From a virus: a stretch of 41,837 bases of DNA. The stretch spans positions 1 to 41,837 of IMG/VR virus record IMGVR_UViG_3300023104_000002. One strand, written 5' to 3'. Below the pieces are notes generated by a model, which worked only from the letters and a program-made list of their open reading frames with translations, was not told where the DNA came from and made no database searches. Below are positions 31,862 to 39,496 of the stretch, piece after piece; the stretch's first letter is position 1; each line of letters starts with the position of its first letter. A program made the translations under genes and the position numbers.

Positions 31862-32229
31862 GCGTCACCTGCGCGGGCTAGCGCTGCCGGTGAAATCTGC
31901 TGTTTGAGCGCGACCATTTCGGATTTGGCGCGATCCATCGAACGCAAGGCTTCCAAGCGCTTCTCTGGTGCGCCGAAGAACGGGCCTACAATCTGGTCAA
32001 CATCGTAAAGCTCGCGACGCATCCGCTGGTTCTCGCGTTCCAGCATGTCGAGGTGCGACTTGAGATTGTATTCGAGATTGTCGCGCAGATAGTCTTCGGT
32101 CGTGTTCAGCACGCGCTCGTAGAAATCGTCCGCTGCCTTCTGGATGATTGGGGTGAGTTGGCCGATGTCGATCGCAGCAATTGCGCCGGCGATCTTCGAC
32201 TGGTCAAAACGTGGCGTTTCTTCGGTCAT
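31858..32229 (-). CDS. Coiled-coil hypothetical protein
   Basis: 123 aa. Helical throughout, with a likely coiled coil at 45-115 (NLKSHLDMLERENQRMRREL, then SMDRAKSEMVALKQQ). No family recognised. ATG shares a base with the upstream gene's stop. Confidence 0.65.
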   Translation of the reverse strand: MTEETPRFDQSKIAGAIAAIDIGQLTPIIQKAADDFYERVLNTTEDYLRDNLEYNLKSHLDMLERENQRMRRELYDVDQIVGPFFGAPEKRLEALRSMDRAKSEMVALKQQISPAALARAGDA

Positions 32230-32441
32230 CAGATATACCCCAGCTTGGCGAGCGCAGCATCACGGTGCGCGTCGAAATGAAGGTCGATCATCGCCTGCCC
32301 AGCAGCACGACGGTCGGCGTAGGTCGGGTCGGACAGTTGCGCCTCGATGCTCGCGATCAGGACTGACGCGTCCTCGTAGTCATCGGACGGCTCGAACATG
32401 CGGACGGGCTGCGGGACTAGGAACGAGGTGACGGCGTTCAC
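32229..32441 (-). CDS. Hypothetical protein
   Basis: 70 aa, coupled on both sides. DYEDASVLIASIEAQLSDPTYADRRAAGQAMIDLHFDAHRD-type helices. Unknown function; part of the run of small early genes. Confidence 0.6.
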   Translation of the reverse strand: MNAVTSFLVPQPVRMFEPSDDYEDASVLIASIEAQLSDPTYADRRAAGQAMIDLHFDAHRDAALAKLGYI

Positions 32442-32644
32442 AGTGCGCCTCCCAGCTTCGTCACGCGCTTGCCCGCGATGGCGAACAGCGCGTTGGTCAT
32501 CTCTTCCGGCGTCCGCGAATACAGCGCGTTGCTCGGCTGCGACCGGTGCGCGTGGTCAGCAACCGCGCGGCACTCGTCCAGCGTCCAGTCGCGGCCCGGT
32601 ACTGGCGGGTTGCGCTTGGGGGCGGTGATGAAAGCGTGCTTCAT
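32438..32644 (-). CDS. Hypothetical protein
   Basis: 68 aa, start at ATG 32644 (ATGA with the upstream stop). Contains RDWTLDECRAVADHAHRSQP and a TPEEMTNALFAIAGKRVTKL helix. Unknown; possible small HTH. Confidence 0.6.
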   Translation of the reverse strand: MKHAFITAPKRNPPVPGRDWTLDECRAVADHAHRSQPSNALYSRTPEEMTNALFAIAGKRVTKLGGAL

Positions 32645-32859
32645 GCCGCACCTGCCAGATCGCAATCAGCCATCTCGATCGCGTCCATCGCATCGCTCAG
32701 GCTGCTGGTGACGAGCCGGTAAGGATGCTGCGCGCGCTCCTTCTGTTCAGCCTCAACAAGTGCGTAGGCCTGCGCCAGACGATTGCTTGCCCAGCCGGTC
32801 GAGCCGATCGCCGTCACGTCCTGCGCGGACTGAGGCGTGAGCTTCTGGTGCGCGCTCAT
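32641..32859 (-). CDS. Hypothetical protein
   Basis: 72 aa, helical (LAQAYALVEAEQKERAQ, LSDAMDAIEMADCDLAGAA). Coupled ATGA upstream and downstream. Function unknown. Confidence 0.6.
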   Translation of the reverse strand: MSAHQKLTPQSAQDVTAIGSTGWASNRLAQAYALVEAEQKERAQHPYRLVTSSLSDAMDAIEMADCDLAGAA

Positions 32860-33221
32860 GCTGCGGTTGCCTTGGCGATGGCGGCGCGGTTGGCCTTGAT
32901 CAGCGCAACGATGGCGTCGTGATCGCTAGGTGCATCGCGACGAACGGCCGACAGGATCACGAGCGACCACTTGTCTAGTTCGAGCGCCACATCATGCTGA
33001 TCCGGTGCGGCAGCGATTAGGCGGGCATCGGCAGCGTTCTTGATCTCAAGATGGCAACCAGAGCCACCATCCCATGCTGCGAAAGCGACAACAGCGTTGG
33101 GCGAGACTAGCGCGGTCTCGTAGCAGCCGGTCTGACCCATCGACCAAGGACCAGGCGTATGCGTCACCGTCACGTCCTGCGCGTTGGCGGTGGGGGAGGG
33201 GGTGTGGAGATGGCGGGCCAT
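32856..33221 (-). CDS. Phage protein with TPGPW / ARLIAAAP motifs
   Basis: 121 aa, ATG at 33221 sharing one base with the previous stop (TAATG). HTPGPWSMGQTGCYE, then EIKNAADARLIAAAPDQHDV, is a very common phage early protein pattern. It folds as a small beta domain with a C-terminal helix. Role unknown. Confidence 0.75.
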   Translation of the reverse strand: MARHLHTPSPTANAQDVTVTHTPGPWSMGQTGCYETALVSPNAVVAFAAWDGGSGCHLEIKNAADARLIAAAPDQHDVALELDKWSLVILSAVRRDAPSDHDAIVALIKANRAAIAKATAA

Positions 33222-33562
33222 TATGCGGCCTCCGCCAGAGCAGCGAGCGCCTTGTTGGCGGCAAATGCTGCTTCCAGACCAGAGTGTGACCGCACTTGCG
33301 CGTAGCTGACAAACTCCATGCGATAGCCATCGGGATAGCTCGCGCGGAATTGCTCGTGACGATCGGGGCGCGAACCTTCGACGATGCCGAGGTCGTAAGG
33401 CATGAAGCTTTCGCTGCTGCACATATGCGAGCCGAGCGCCAAACCATCTTGCGAAATGAGCTGGGCGATCAAGCAACCGGCGCTACCGCCGTTGTTGAAG
33501 CCGTAAATCACGGGGAGGTCGCTGAGCGCCTTGCCGTGCGGGTTGTAGGATGCGGTAGCCAC
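33221..33562 (-). CDS. First gene of the early-left operon, hypothetical
   Basis: 113 aa. Contains YGFNNGGSAGCLIAQLIS and a MEFVSYAQVRSHSGLEAAF end. Lies 49 bases downstream of the -10 of the strong leftward promoter, so it would be the first protein made after infection or induction from that side. Family unknown. Confidence 0.75.
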   Translation of the reverse strand: MATASYNPHGKALSDLPVIYGFNNGGSAGCLIAQLISQDGLALGSHMCSSESFMPYDLGIVEGSRPDRHEQFRASYPDGYRMEFVSYAQVRSHSGLEAAFAANKALAALAEAA

Positions 33563-33610
33563 TTGGCGTCTCCCGAGACGCGAGCCGGATGCCCGCTGTC
33601 TTCGAGAATG

Positions 33611-33639
33611 GATATACGACCTTCGTACACTTTCGTCAA
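33611..33639 (-). promoter_or_regulatory. Early-left promoter
   Basis: Minus strand TTGACG (33634-33639), 17-bp spacer, TATATC (33611-33616), very near sigma-70 consensus. The spacer carries TGTACGA at positions 5-11, the same place as in the early-right promoter, so a repressor bound there would block both. Confidence 0.8.
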
Positions 33640-33653
33640 ACGAAATTCGTACA
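33622..33653. promoter_or_regulatory. Left operator: two TTCGTACA sites and a central palindrome
   Basis: TTCGTACA occurs at 33622-33629 (within the promoter spacer) and 33646-33653, with start points 24 bp apart. Between them TTTCGT-CAA-ACGAAA (33631-33645) is a perfect inverted repeat covering the -35. The TCGTACA heptamer is shared with the right operator. Confidence 0.65.
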
Positions 33654-33871
33654 AGGAGAATCAGATATTTACAATCGCCGCCCGAAACGAACGTGCATCA
33701 CGTATTAACTGGATTTTGAGGGACAGACGGATTGCAATGTAGGATAAGCGGAGGGAGAGGAGAACGAATAAAGAACGCCACCCTACACGAAGCCACGAAT
33801 CACCGGGAGATGATGTATTATGGGCCGCTTGCTTAACACGGCAGACCCACTGACTAGCCCAGACTTAGCGC
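33654..33871. other. Untranslated region between repressor and early-left promoter
   Basis: 218 bases holding the end of the repressor transcript. On the plus strand AGGAG (33654-33658) is followed by a 25-codon open frame at 33665 that begins with ATA, not a normal start. No convincing terminator or gene is seen. Confidence 0.5.
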
Positions 33872-34312
33872 TTACCCACGCCCTGCTTGCCGGCTTTGAG
33901 AACGAAGCCCCTGGAAGAAGCCTTCCACATGGCTCGCACTTTCCCTTAAGTGAGGCTGCGATGCGAACGCAGAGAACGCTTGCACGTCTAGAGCGGTTTC
34001 TTCGACCAGCTCATCAGCCTGAGGCGCAGCGTGACCGAGCTGTGACGCTACGTACTGCACCACCAATCTTGCGACTGGTAAGCTCAACGCCAGCACGCCA
34101 GGTGCTTCCGCCTCAGGTTCGGGCTTCAGGCCGAATTTGTTGATCAGCAGTACGCCCTCGTCGTAGGTCATGCGGCGAGGCTTCCCCGTCTTTGCTGACG
34201 GGTTGTAAAGCATGGTGGCGTTGGTCGTATTGACGCCAAGCACCTTTGCGATCTGGGCATGGGTAATGCCTCGACGCTTTAGCTCAGCGAGAATTTGATC
34301 GGCGCTATCCAC
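33872..34312 (-). CDS. HTH repressor (CI position)
   Basis: 146 aa from GTG 34312. Residues 1-40 are a helix-turn-helix (ILAELKRRGITHAQIAKVLG, then VNTTNATMLYNPS). The C-terminal part is helical and lacks the Ser/Lys LexA-type peptidase, so induction cannot be by ordinary RecA-driven self-cleavage. Oriented leftward opposite the Cro-like gene, as in lambda. Likely binds the TCGTACA sites flanking it on both sides. Upstream extensions would run over the operator. Confidence 0.8.
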   Translation of the reverse strand: MDSADQILAELKRRGITHAQIAKVLGVNTTNATMLYNPSAKTGKPRRMTYDEGVLLINKFGLKPEPEAEAPGVLALSLPVARLVVQYVASQLGHAAPQADELVEETALDVQAFSAFASQPHLRESASHVEGFFQGLRSQSRQAGRG

Positions 34313-34355
34313 GCGGGACCGGTAGCACCGGGCCGATGCGGCTGTAAGAAAGAAG

Positions 34356-34386
34356 GTCGTACACCCGCTTGCTTTGATTGTACGAC
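34356..34386. promoter_or_regulatory. Right operator: inverted GTCGTACA ... TGTACGAC
   Basis: GTCGTACA (34356-34363) and TGTACGAC (34379-34386) are perfect 8-bp inverted repeats with starts 23 bp apart, about two helical turns. The right arm is inside the early-right promoter spacer; the left arm lies toward the repressor gene and could control its own promoter. Confidence 0.75.
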
Positions 34387-34397
34387 TATCGTATATC
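34369..34397 (+). promoter_or_regulatory. Early-right promoter (leaderless Cro transcript)
   Basis: TTGCTT (34369-34374), 17-bp spacer, TATATC (34392-34397). Only 6 bases separate the -10 from the ATG of the next gene, so the transcript should start at or within a base or two of the start codon. Confidence 0.75.
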
Positions 34398-34403
34398 GTT
34401 TGC

Positions 34404-34604
34404 ATGGCAACCGTAGCAGAAATGATCGAAGGGTTGGGCGGGGTCCGAAAGACCGGCGCGGCTCTGGGCGTGGCACCGACCACGGTTCAGCATTGGAAGC
34501 AGCACGATCGCGTGCCGGTGTGGCGGGAGGACAAGCTTAAAGCTGCGTTCGCCGCCCGACCTGCCACCCGGAAGCCCGCCGACGCTACGAGCATCGCGGC
34601 ATGA
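34404..34604 (+). CDS. Cro-like HTH regulator
   Basis: 66 aa. GLGGVRKTGAALGVAPTTVQ, then HWKQHDRVPVWREDKL, is the compact HTH of Cro/YdaS-type phage regulators. First gene of the rightward operon. Probably leaderless (see promoter). Expected to compete with the repressor for TGTACGA sites. Upstream in-frame starts lie within the promoter and were rejected. Confidence 0.85.
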   Translation: MATVAEMIEGLGGVRKTGAALGVAPTTVQHWKQHDRVPVWREDKLKAAFAARPATRKPADATSIAA

Positions 34605-34813
34605 GCGGGCAGGGCTGGCAACCGATCGCCACCGCGCCGCTCGGCGAAGATACCTCGTTCCTCGGCTGGGACATTCATAACGGCTTCTACGTCGCTCGCT
34701 TCGACTACTTGTTCGACGGCGAGAACGGGCAGGTAGCAAAGTTCTCCGACCACGATTGGCGGCGGTGTCATCCCACTCACTGGATGCCGCTCCCCGAAGC
34801 GCCAGTCGCATGA
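34601..34813 (+). CDS. DUF551-like protein
   Basis: 70 aa, ATGA overlap with the Cro-like gene. GWQPIATAP near the start and THWMPLPEAP at the end are the two hallmarks of DUF551, a small phage and bacterial domain of unknown role. Confidence 0.85.
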   Translation: MSGQGWQPIATAPLGEDTSFLGWDIHNGFYVARFDYLFDGENGQVAKFSDHDWRRCHPTHWMPLPEAPVA

Positions 34814-35022
34814 CCGACCCCCTCACCATAACCATAGCCGCTGCGATCTTCGGCGTGCTCGCCTTCATCGACGTGCTTCGCGCCAACCGCAGCCTGCCGC
34901 TGTTCCGGCCAAGCCTGCGCCATCGCCACGAGCAGGGCGCGGCACACCGCAATGCGAAACTCAATCGGTCCGTCCTGCCAGGCGGGTCTGTCCATCATCA
35001 TCATGGGAGCGTTTCTAAGTGA
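34810..35022 (+). CDS. Small membrane-anchored protein
   Basis: 70 aa from ATG 34810 (ATGA). Hydrophobic helix at 5-22 (LTITIAAAIFGVLAFIDVLR) and a basic, His-rich C-terminus. Role unknown. Confidence 0.6.
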   Translation: MTDPLTITIAAAIFGVLAFIDVLRANRSLPLFRPSLRHRHEQGAAHRNAKLNRSVLPGGSVHHHHGSVSK

Positions 35023-35480
35023 GCAACCGCAGCAATGTCTGTCCGCGCACGCCGATCGCGAAGGACAAGTTTCAGCAGACGCTTGCAGCCGCATGGGGCC
35101 GCGTCTGGCCTGACATCGGCAAGGGTACGATGGCCGACCGCATGGGGCTGTCAGACAGCAAGACGATTGATCGCGCGCTGACGGGCAGCAATCTCCCCGA
35201 GGCTCACACGGTGTTCAACTCGCTGCTGGCGGACCGGACCGCGCTTGACGAGATCATGAAGCTCTACGGCTTGCGCGTCTCGCTGATTACCGCGGACGCC
35301 GCCAACGACATGCAGACGCTCTCGGGTTTGTGTGAGACCGCCGGCGAGCTGGCTGAGGCCTTGAAGGACGGCGTTCGCCATCATCAAGAGACTCTGCGTG
35401 TCGCTGACAAGCTCCGCCCGCACATGCCGTCGCTGAGTGCGCTGATCCATGAGGCTGACGCACTGCGAGCCACGTCGTGA
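35019..35480 (+). CDS. Possible early regulator (CII position)
   Basis: 153 aa, GTG start overlapping the previous stop. Residues 12-70 (IAKDKFQQTLAAAWGRVWPD, then GTMADRMGLSDSKTIDRALTG) may form an HTH; the C-terminal half is helical. In lambda-like layouts the gene after cro encodes CII, so a regulatory role is plausible, not shown. Confidence 0.65.
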   Translation: MSNRSNVCPRTPIAKDKFQQTLAAAWGRVWPDIGKGTMADRMGLSDSKTIDRALTGSNLPEAHTVFNSLLADRTALDEIMKLYGLRVSLITADAANDMQTLSGLCETAGELAEALKDGVRHHQETLRVADKLRPHMPSLSALIHEADALRATS

Positions 35481-35650
35481 ATATCTGGCCATTCACCACC
35501 GCCAGCGCCACTCCGACGCCTGCTGACGCGGCTCGCACCCTTGGCGCTATCGCTCGCAAGAACGCAGCCGATCGCCGCACCGCCATGCTCGCCACCCTTC
35601 GGGGCTGTGTCGCTCGCGGTGATGTCGCGAAGCTGGGATGGAAAGCATGA
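35477..35650 (+). CDS. 57-aa hypothetical protein
   Basis: GTG at 35477 overlaps the upstream stop (GTGA), and its stop overlaps the next ATG. Ala/Arg-rich helices (PADAARTLGAIARKNAADRR). Supported by couplings on both sides. Unknown. Confidence 0.6.
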   Translation: MNIWPFTTASATPTPADAARTLGAIARKNAADRRTAMLATLRGCVARGDVAKLGWKA

Positions 35651-36381
35651 GCGGCGAGCGTCCCATGCCAGCCGACTTCGGCGATCATCTGACAAAGACG
35701 ATCGCGCAGCAGATGGAGATCTTCGGCGCCGGGAAAGGGGCAATCGCCCGCTGGCGTCGTGAATGCGGCATCAAGGTAAATCAGCGCGGCTGGTCAGATG
35801 CCGACCTTGAGACAATCCGCCAGGGGATGATCGCTGGCCTGAACGCTGCACAGATTGCGGAGTCGATGGGCAACGGTCGCGGACGCAAAGGCGTGCTGAA
35901 TGCTGCCAAGCATTACGCGCTTGGCGAATGGGCGAGCAATAAGGGCGGTCGTCCCACTGACACCATTCCCGACGACTTCGCGGAGAAGTGGGCGACGATG
36001 ACGATCCGCGACCTGATGGTCGTCTATAGCCGCAGCTTCAACACGATCACCAAATGGACGCGGAAGCTAAACCTGAAGCGGCCGCGCCGTGCAGTCGCAA
36101 AGCCGCAGACCGTCAGCTTTATTCGGCAGGCACCGAGCGAGAAGCGCCGGTTCGTGAAGGATCGCTACGCCAACGCCCCCACGAATACGCACCAGCGCGA
36201 CATGAGCGCGGCGGGCATCGCAGCCGATGTCCTGCGTCGGGATCGCTGGGCGGTCTATCGCTGCAACGAGGCTGGCCATCAATCGATTGGCGGCAAGTTT
36301 TGGCGCTGCGGTCGTGTCGTCGTCACCGACGCCGAACTGATCGAACGCGCCGCCCGCATTGAGCGGAAACTGGCAGCATGA
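35647..36381 (+). CDS. Multi-HTH DNA-binding protein
   Basis: 244 aa from ATG 35647 (ATGA). At least three HTH-like units: residues 15-45, 50-95 ([20 protein letters not shown], then [15 protein letters not shown], resembling GcrA/Myb-like units) and 115-145 ([20 protein letters not shown]). The C-terminus ([16 protein letters not shown]) has a single WAVYRC segment seen in phage proteins. May regulate early genes or replication. Confidence 0.7.
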   Translation: MSGERPMPADFGDHLTKTIAQQMEIFGAGKGAIARWRRECGIKVNQRGWSDADLETIRQGMIAGLNAAQIAESMGNGRGRKGVLNAAKHYALGEWASNKGGRPTDTIPDDFAEKWATMTIRDLMVVYSRSFNTITKWTRKLNLKRPRRAVAKPQTVSFIRQAPSEKRRFVKDRYANAPTNTHQRDMSAAGIAADVLRRDRWAVYRCNEAGHQSIGGKFWRCGRVVVTDAELIERAARIERKLAA

Positions 36382-36527
36382 TTCTCGCCCCCGCAGCCGT
36401 GCAGATGCCTTGCGCGCGGATCCGCACCTGGAGTGGCCAGACCTTCAACTTCCACCGCGTCAGCGAGCCCGTGACTGGTGCGCTGCCGATCTTCGAAGTC
36501 CCTCATCTCACGAAAGCAGCACGATGA
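36378..36527 (+). CDS. 49-aa hypothetical protein
   Basis: ATGA overlaps at both ends. Contains [17 protein letters not shown], a small beta motif. No family recognised. Confidence 0.6.
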   Translation: MILAPAAVQMPCARIRTWSGQTFNFHRVSEPVTGALPIFEVPHLTKAAR

Positions 36528-36838
36528 CCGAACAAACCACACGACAGCACGGCATGGGCGGCGGGCAGGTTGCGGCCGACGAGCTGCGGCTGTTGCTCGA
36601 GCGTGTCGAGCGCCTTTCCGAAGAGGCCAAGGGCATCTCCGACGACATCAAGGATGTCTACGCGGAGGCCAAGGGGCGCGGCTACGATCCGAAGACCATG
36701 CGGAAGGTCCTCGCGATCCGCAAAAAGAAGAAAGAGGAATACCAAGAGGAAGAGGCGATCCTTGAGGTGTACCTCGACGCGCTCGGCATGCTGTCGGGTA
36801 CGCCGCTGGGTGACTACGCGCTGAGCCGCGCGGCCTGA
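36524..36838 (+). CDS. gapR: GapR (DUF2312) nucleoid-associated protein
   Basis: 104 aa, start at ATG 36524 (ATGA). [20 protein letters not shown], then [20 protein letters not shown], then [20 protein letters not shown], is the full DUF2312 domain. In Caulobacter, GapR binds overtwisted DNA ahead of forks and stimulates type II topoisomerases. In an early phage operon just before RusA and replication genes it probably supports phage DNA synthesis or competes with the host protein. The family is almost confined to alphaproteobacteria and their phages, which supports the host guess. Confidence 0.93.
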   Translation: MTEQTTRQHGMGGGQVAADELRLLLERVERLSEEAKGISDDIKDVYAEAKGRGYDPKTMRKVLAIRKKKKEEYQEEEAILEVYLDALGMLSGTPLGDYALSRAA

Positions 36839-36840
36839 TC

Positions 36841-37212
36841 GTGGTGCGGTTCGAACTCCCTTGGCCACCTGCCAAGCTGACCCAGAACGGTCAGTACGGC
36901 AGGCACTGGCGCACGAAGCAGACTGCCGCGGCCTCGTACAAGGCTGACTGCAAGATCATGTGCCGTGCGGCAGCGATCGGCCGAATGGAAGGCGACCGCG
37001 CCCATCTGTCGATCCGCTTTTGCCCGCCAGACCGGCGCCGGCGCGACCTCGACAACATGTTCGCCAGCTTCAAGCACGGCATTGACGCGGTCGCTGAGGC
37101 GATCGGGATTGATGACTACGGCTTCGCTTTCACGATCGTGCGCGGTGAGCCCGTCAAGGGCGGCAGTGTCGAAGTCACGATAACGGCTGACCAGGCGGAG
37201 ACTGCTCAGTGA
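36841..37212 (+). CDS. rusA: RusA-like Holliday junction resolvase
   Basis: 123 aa, GTG start (36844 GTG also possible). ELPWPPAKLTQNGQ near the start and DRRRRDLDNMFASFKHGIDA (64-83) with D69 and D71, plus D91/D92 in IGIDDYG, give the RusA catalytic site. Cuts four-way junctions made by Erf recombination or replication. Confidence 0.92.
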   Translation: MVRFELPWPPAKLTQNGQYGRHWRTKQTAAASYKADCKIMCRAAAIGRMEGDRAHLSIRFCPPDRRRRDLDNMFASFKHGIDAVAEAIGIDDYGFAFTIVRGEPVKGGSVEVTITADQAETAQ

Positions 37213-37805
37213 GCGTCATTGCAACCGCCGTCCGTCATCTGCTCGCCGCTGGCGTGACCGGTGAAGCGCTGGTTGCGGCCATCGCTGACATGGAAGCTTC
37301 GCAGCCAGTCGACGCCGTAGCTGAGAAGCGCCGCGCCTACGATCGGGAGCGCAAAAGGGCGCTTAAATCCACCGGAATTCCACCGGAATCCACGGAAACA
37401 CCGGAATTCCAGACCGGTCCCTTTCCCTCCCCTTCTTCCTCCCCAGACCCCTCCAACAACCCCACCCATACCCCCGGAAAAGACACCCCCGCGCGTAAGG
37501 GAACCCGAATTTCGGATTGCTGGAAGCCGGAAGCACTCGACGGCGCAGATCAGGCGATGGTCGCAGCGTGGCCACCCGGCACGATCGACCGAGAAATGGC
37601 CAAATTTCGGGACTTCTGGGCCGCGAAGGCCGGGGCCGGGGGAGTGAAACGAGACTGGCAAGCAACCTGGCGAAACTGGCTGAGATCAGCCGATGAGAGG
37701 ATACCCCGCAATGGCAACCGCACTGCAAACCATCGAAACTTCGGCAACGCCAACCGATCCAGCGAAATTGATGACGCCGCCCGAAACCTGGGCTTTGGCG
37801 GATAG
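37209..37805 (+). CDS. Replication protein with C-terminal DnaT/O-like helper motif
   Basis: 198 aa, GTG overlapping the rusA stop. Residues 40-110 are a basic then Pro/Ser-rich linker. The C-terminal part (MAKFRDFWAAKAGAGGVKRD, then WQATWRNWLRSADER) is the F-x-x-(Y/F)W, then DW-x-x-TWRNWLR signature at the end of many phage replication initiator proteins. It probably loads or recruits host helicase. No N-terminal winged helix is evident. Confidence 0.78.
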   Translation: MSVIATAVRHLLAAGVTGEALVAAIADMEASQPVDAVAEKRRAYDRERKRALKSTGIPPESTETPEFQTGPFPSPSSSPDPSNNPTHTPGKDTPARKGTRISDCWKPEALDGADQAMVAAWPPGTIDREMAKFRDFWAAKAGAGGVKRDWQATWRNWLRSADERIPRNGNRTANHRNFGNANRSSEIDDAARNLGFGG

Positions 37806-38424
37806 CCAGTTCTCATCGCTGGCCTGGGACGCCGCCTACGCCGCCAAGCAGTTCCACCCGGCAGCGCTGCCCCGGCTGATCGCCGCCCACGACGCCGCGT
37901 TGGCGCCCGTGTCCGGCGATTGGCTCCAGAAGCGGCTGCGGTTGCTGTGGAAGTCGTCGGTGGTGAACGGTAGCCTCGACGCGACGGCATGGCTGCACGA
38001 GACGGGCCGACTGCTCGCCGACATCCCGCAGGACATCCTCGCCGACGCGATCGACGATTGCGTGAAGGCCAGCGAGCGGGGGTTCATGCCGACCGTGGGC
38101 CAGATCCGCGCCATCGCTGATCCGCGGATGCAGCAGCGCGAGACCCACGCTGCACGGCTTCGGTCGATCGAGCGGGTGAAGAACGGTGCAACCGCGACGA
38201 AGGCGGAAGCGCCCCGGCCGCGCGCGCAGATCGACAGCAGTCTGGCGGAGTCGACCGCGGACATTCTCAAGCGCTGCTGGCCAACGATGAACAAGCACGA
38301 GCCGGGGTATGACGACCGATCGGAGAAGCTGAACCTCGACCCGAGCCGGCCATGCAAGAAGCCGACGCGCGCCGACTATTTGGCCATGGGTGTCGATCCC
38401 TCCGTACTGGAGGGGATAGCGTGA
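37711..38424 (+). CDS. Replication-associated hypothetical protein
   Basis: 237 aa; ATG 37711 chosen, 95 bases inside the previous gene; an ATG at 37693 is also possible. Helical, with SGDWLQKRLRLLWKSS near residue 70 and a PTVGQIRAIADPR segment found in proteins next to phage replication initiators. Probably a helicase loader or replisome partner. Confidence 0.7.
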   Translation: MATALQTIETSATPTDPAKLMTPPETWALADSQFSSLAWDAAYAAKQFHPAALPRLIAAHDAALAPVSGDWLQKRLRLLWKSSVVNGSLDATAWLHETGRLLADIPQDILADAIDDCVKASERGFMPTVGQIRAIADPRMQQRETHAARLRSIERVKNGATATKAEAPRPRAQIDSSLAESTADILKRCWPTMNKHEPGYDDRSEKLNLDPSRPCKKPTRADYLAMGVDPSVLEGIA

Positions 38425-38588
38425 GCGCGGCGCTCGACGATCTGACGCGGCGCGCGAAGGTCGCCAGCGAGGCGCTGGTCGCGGCAATGGAATGCGACGC
38501 AGATCCGGATGTCGTTCGCTGCGCCCGATACGTCGCGCTGAACGCTAGCGCGGTGTCGCTCGCCAAGCTTGGTCGGGGCCTGAAGTGA
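38421..38588 (+). CDS. 55-aa hypothetical protein
   Basis: GTG at 38421 overlaps the previous stop (GTGA). Single helical unit (LDDLTRRAKVASEALVAAME). No function known. Confidence 0.6.
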   Translation: MSAALDDLTRRAKVASEALVAAMECDADPDVVRCARYVALNASAVSLAKLGRGLK

Positions 38589-38740
38589 AGCCCGCCACCG
38601 CATCCCGCCCCAGCCTATCCCTCAACTGGGTCCGCAAACCCGAGTGGGGGTGCATTCCTTGCGGCTTCCGCGCCCCTCACCCCGCCCACCACTGCGGATC
38701 GCCAATGTCCCCCGTTACGAATGAAGGAGCAGGAAGATGA
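38585..38740 (+). CDS. 51-aa zinc-finger-like protein
   Basis: GTGA and ATGA overlaps at the two ends. WGCIPCGFRAPHPAHHCGSP has Cys-x2-Cys with two His and a Cys, a plausible zinc site. Probably a small nucleic acid-binding protein. Confidence 0.6.
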   Translation: MKPATASRPSLSLNWVRKPEWGCIPCGFRAPHPAHHCGSPMSPVTNEGAGR

Positions 38741-38952
38741 GAACGTCAGCACAGTTGCGCGGTGCCATGGCCCAGAAGACTCGGGCGCGGCTGCGGTTTC
38801 AGCAGGTATGCCAGCACTCGGAAGCCGGGTCGACAAAGTGTGAGGCTGCAACAGCGATCGGCCTCACGGTCGGTGGCATTGACAGCATGCTCTACCGCGA
38901 GCTTGGTACCACCGCTTGGCCGATCGCTCGCACCGAAGATCAGGCGGCGTAA
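38737..38952 (+). CDS. Small HTH-like protein
   Basis: 71 aa. ATGA overlap. AGSTKCEAATAIGLTVGGIDSML is a likely HTH. The basic N-terminus (MRTSAQLRGAMAQKTRARLR) could also bind DNA. Function unknown. Confidence 0.6.
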   Translation: MRTSAQLRGAMAQKTRARLRFQQVCQHSEAGSTKCEAATAIGLTVGGIDSMLYRELGTTAWPIARTEDQAA

Positions 38953-39119
38953 TGGGCGACGTCAGCAGCTTCGGCAACGCGACCTACAGCGCGCAACAGG
39001 CCGTCGGCAAGGCTCCCCAGCTCTACAACCGCCACGAACGCCGGGTTGCGAAGGCTCACCTACGCTCGCGCCGCAGACGCACCCCCGCCCGCAACACATC
39101 GCAAATTGGAGAAGGATGA
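38952..39119 (+). CDS. Basic 55-aa protein
   Basis: ATG 38952 shares a base with the previous stop (TAATG). The C-terminal half is very basic (RHERRVAKAHLRSRRRR), as in small nucleic acid-binding phage proteins. Unknown. Confidence 0.6.
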   Translation: MGDVSSFGNATYSAQQAVGKAPQLYNRHERRVAKAHLRSRRRRTPARNTSQIGEG

Positions 39120-39460
39120 TGAGTGAGATGCATGACCTGAGTGAGGCTCGCAAATTCGACGCTGCCTTGTGGGATCAAATGGGGGCGTTGGTGCGGCGAA
39201 TGGCTGAGCGCGAAGAAGACCGAGGTGGTTGTTTGAACATTACCGCATGGATGCTTGAGGCCGATGCTATTTCTGCCGCGTTGCCCGCGCCCGTTGATCC
39301 AGACTTGATTGAGGCGAGAAAGATTAACGACAGTTCGCCGTACGACCTCACGGAGATGGACCCGCGTGCAGCTCAGCGAGTGGTGAACCAGGTTCAAGAC
39401 GCTATCCTGGCAGGCATTAAGCTAGGTCGCGCCCTCGCCACCCCGGCCACCTCCGCATGA
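39116..39460 (+). CDS. Hypothetical protein
   Basis: 114 aa, start at 39116 (ATGA; the next codon is also ATG). Helical, with LWDQMGALVRRMAEREEDRG and an ILAGIKLGRALATP end. No family recognised. Codon use is slightly less GC-biased than that of neighbours. Confidence 0.65.
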   Translation: MMSEMHDLSEARKFDAALWDQMGALVRRMAEREEDRGGCLNITAWMLEADAISAALPAPVDPDLIEARKINDSSPYDLTEMDPRAAQRVVNQVQDAILAGIKLGRALATPATSA

Positions 39461-39496
39461 CGGGGCATCTTTGTTTTGGGTTGGGGGAGTAGGGGG

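Noticed and set aside
21533-33562. Possible CRISPR array or CRISPR-associated locus around the TnpB gene.
   Set aside because: No regularly spaced repeats were seen anywhere in the region.
33665-33742. A 25-codon plus-strand frame behind AGGAG.
   Set aside because: It would start with ATA and lies antisense to the repressor-left transcript; it may be chance or a relic.
34374-34403. Earlier TTG start for the Cro-like protein.
   Set aside because: It lies within the promoter (spacer and -10), so it cannot be in the mRNA.
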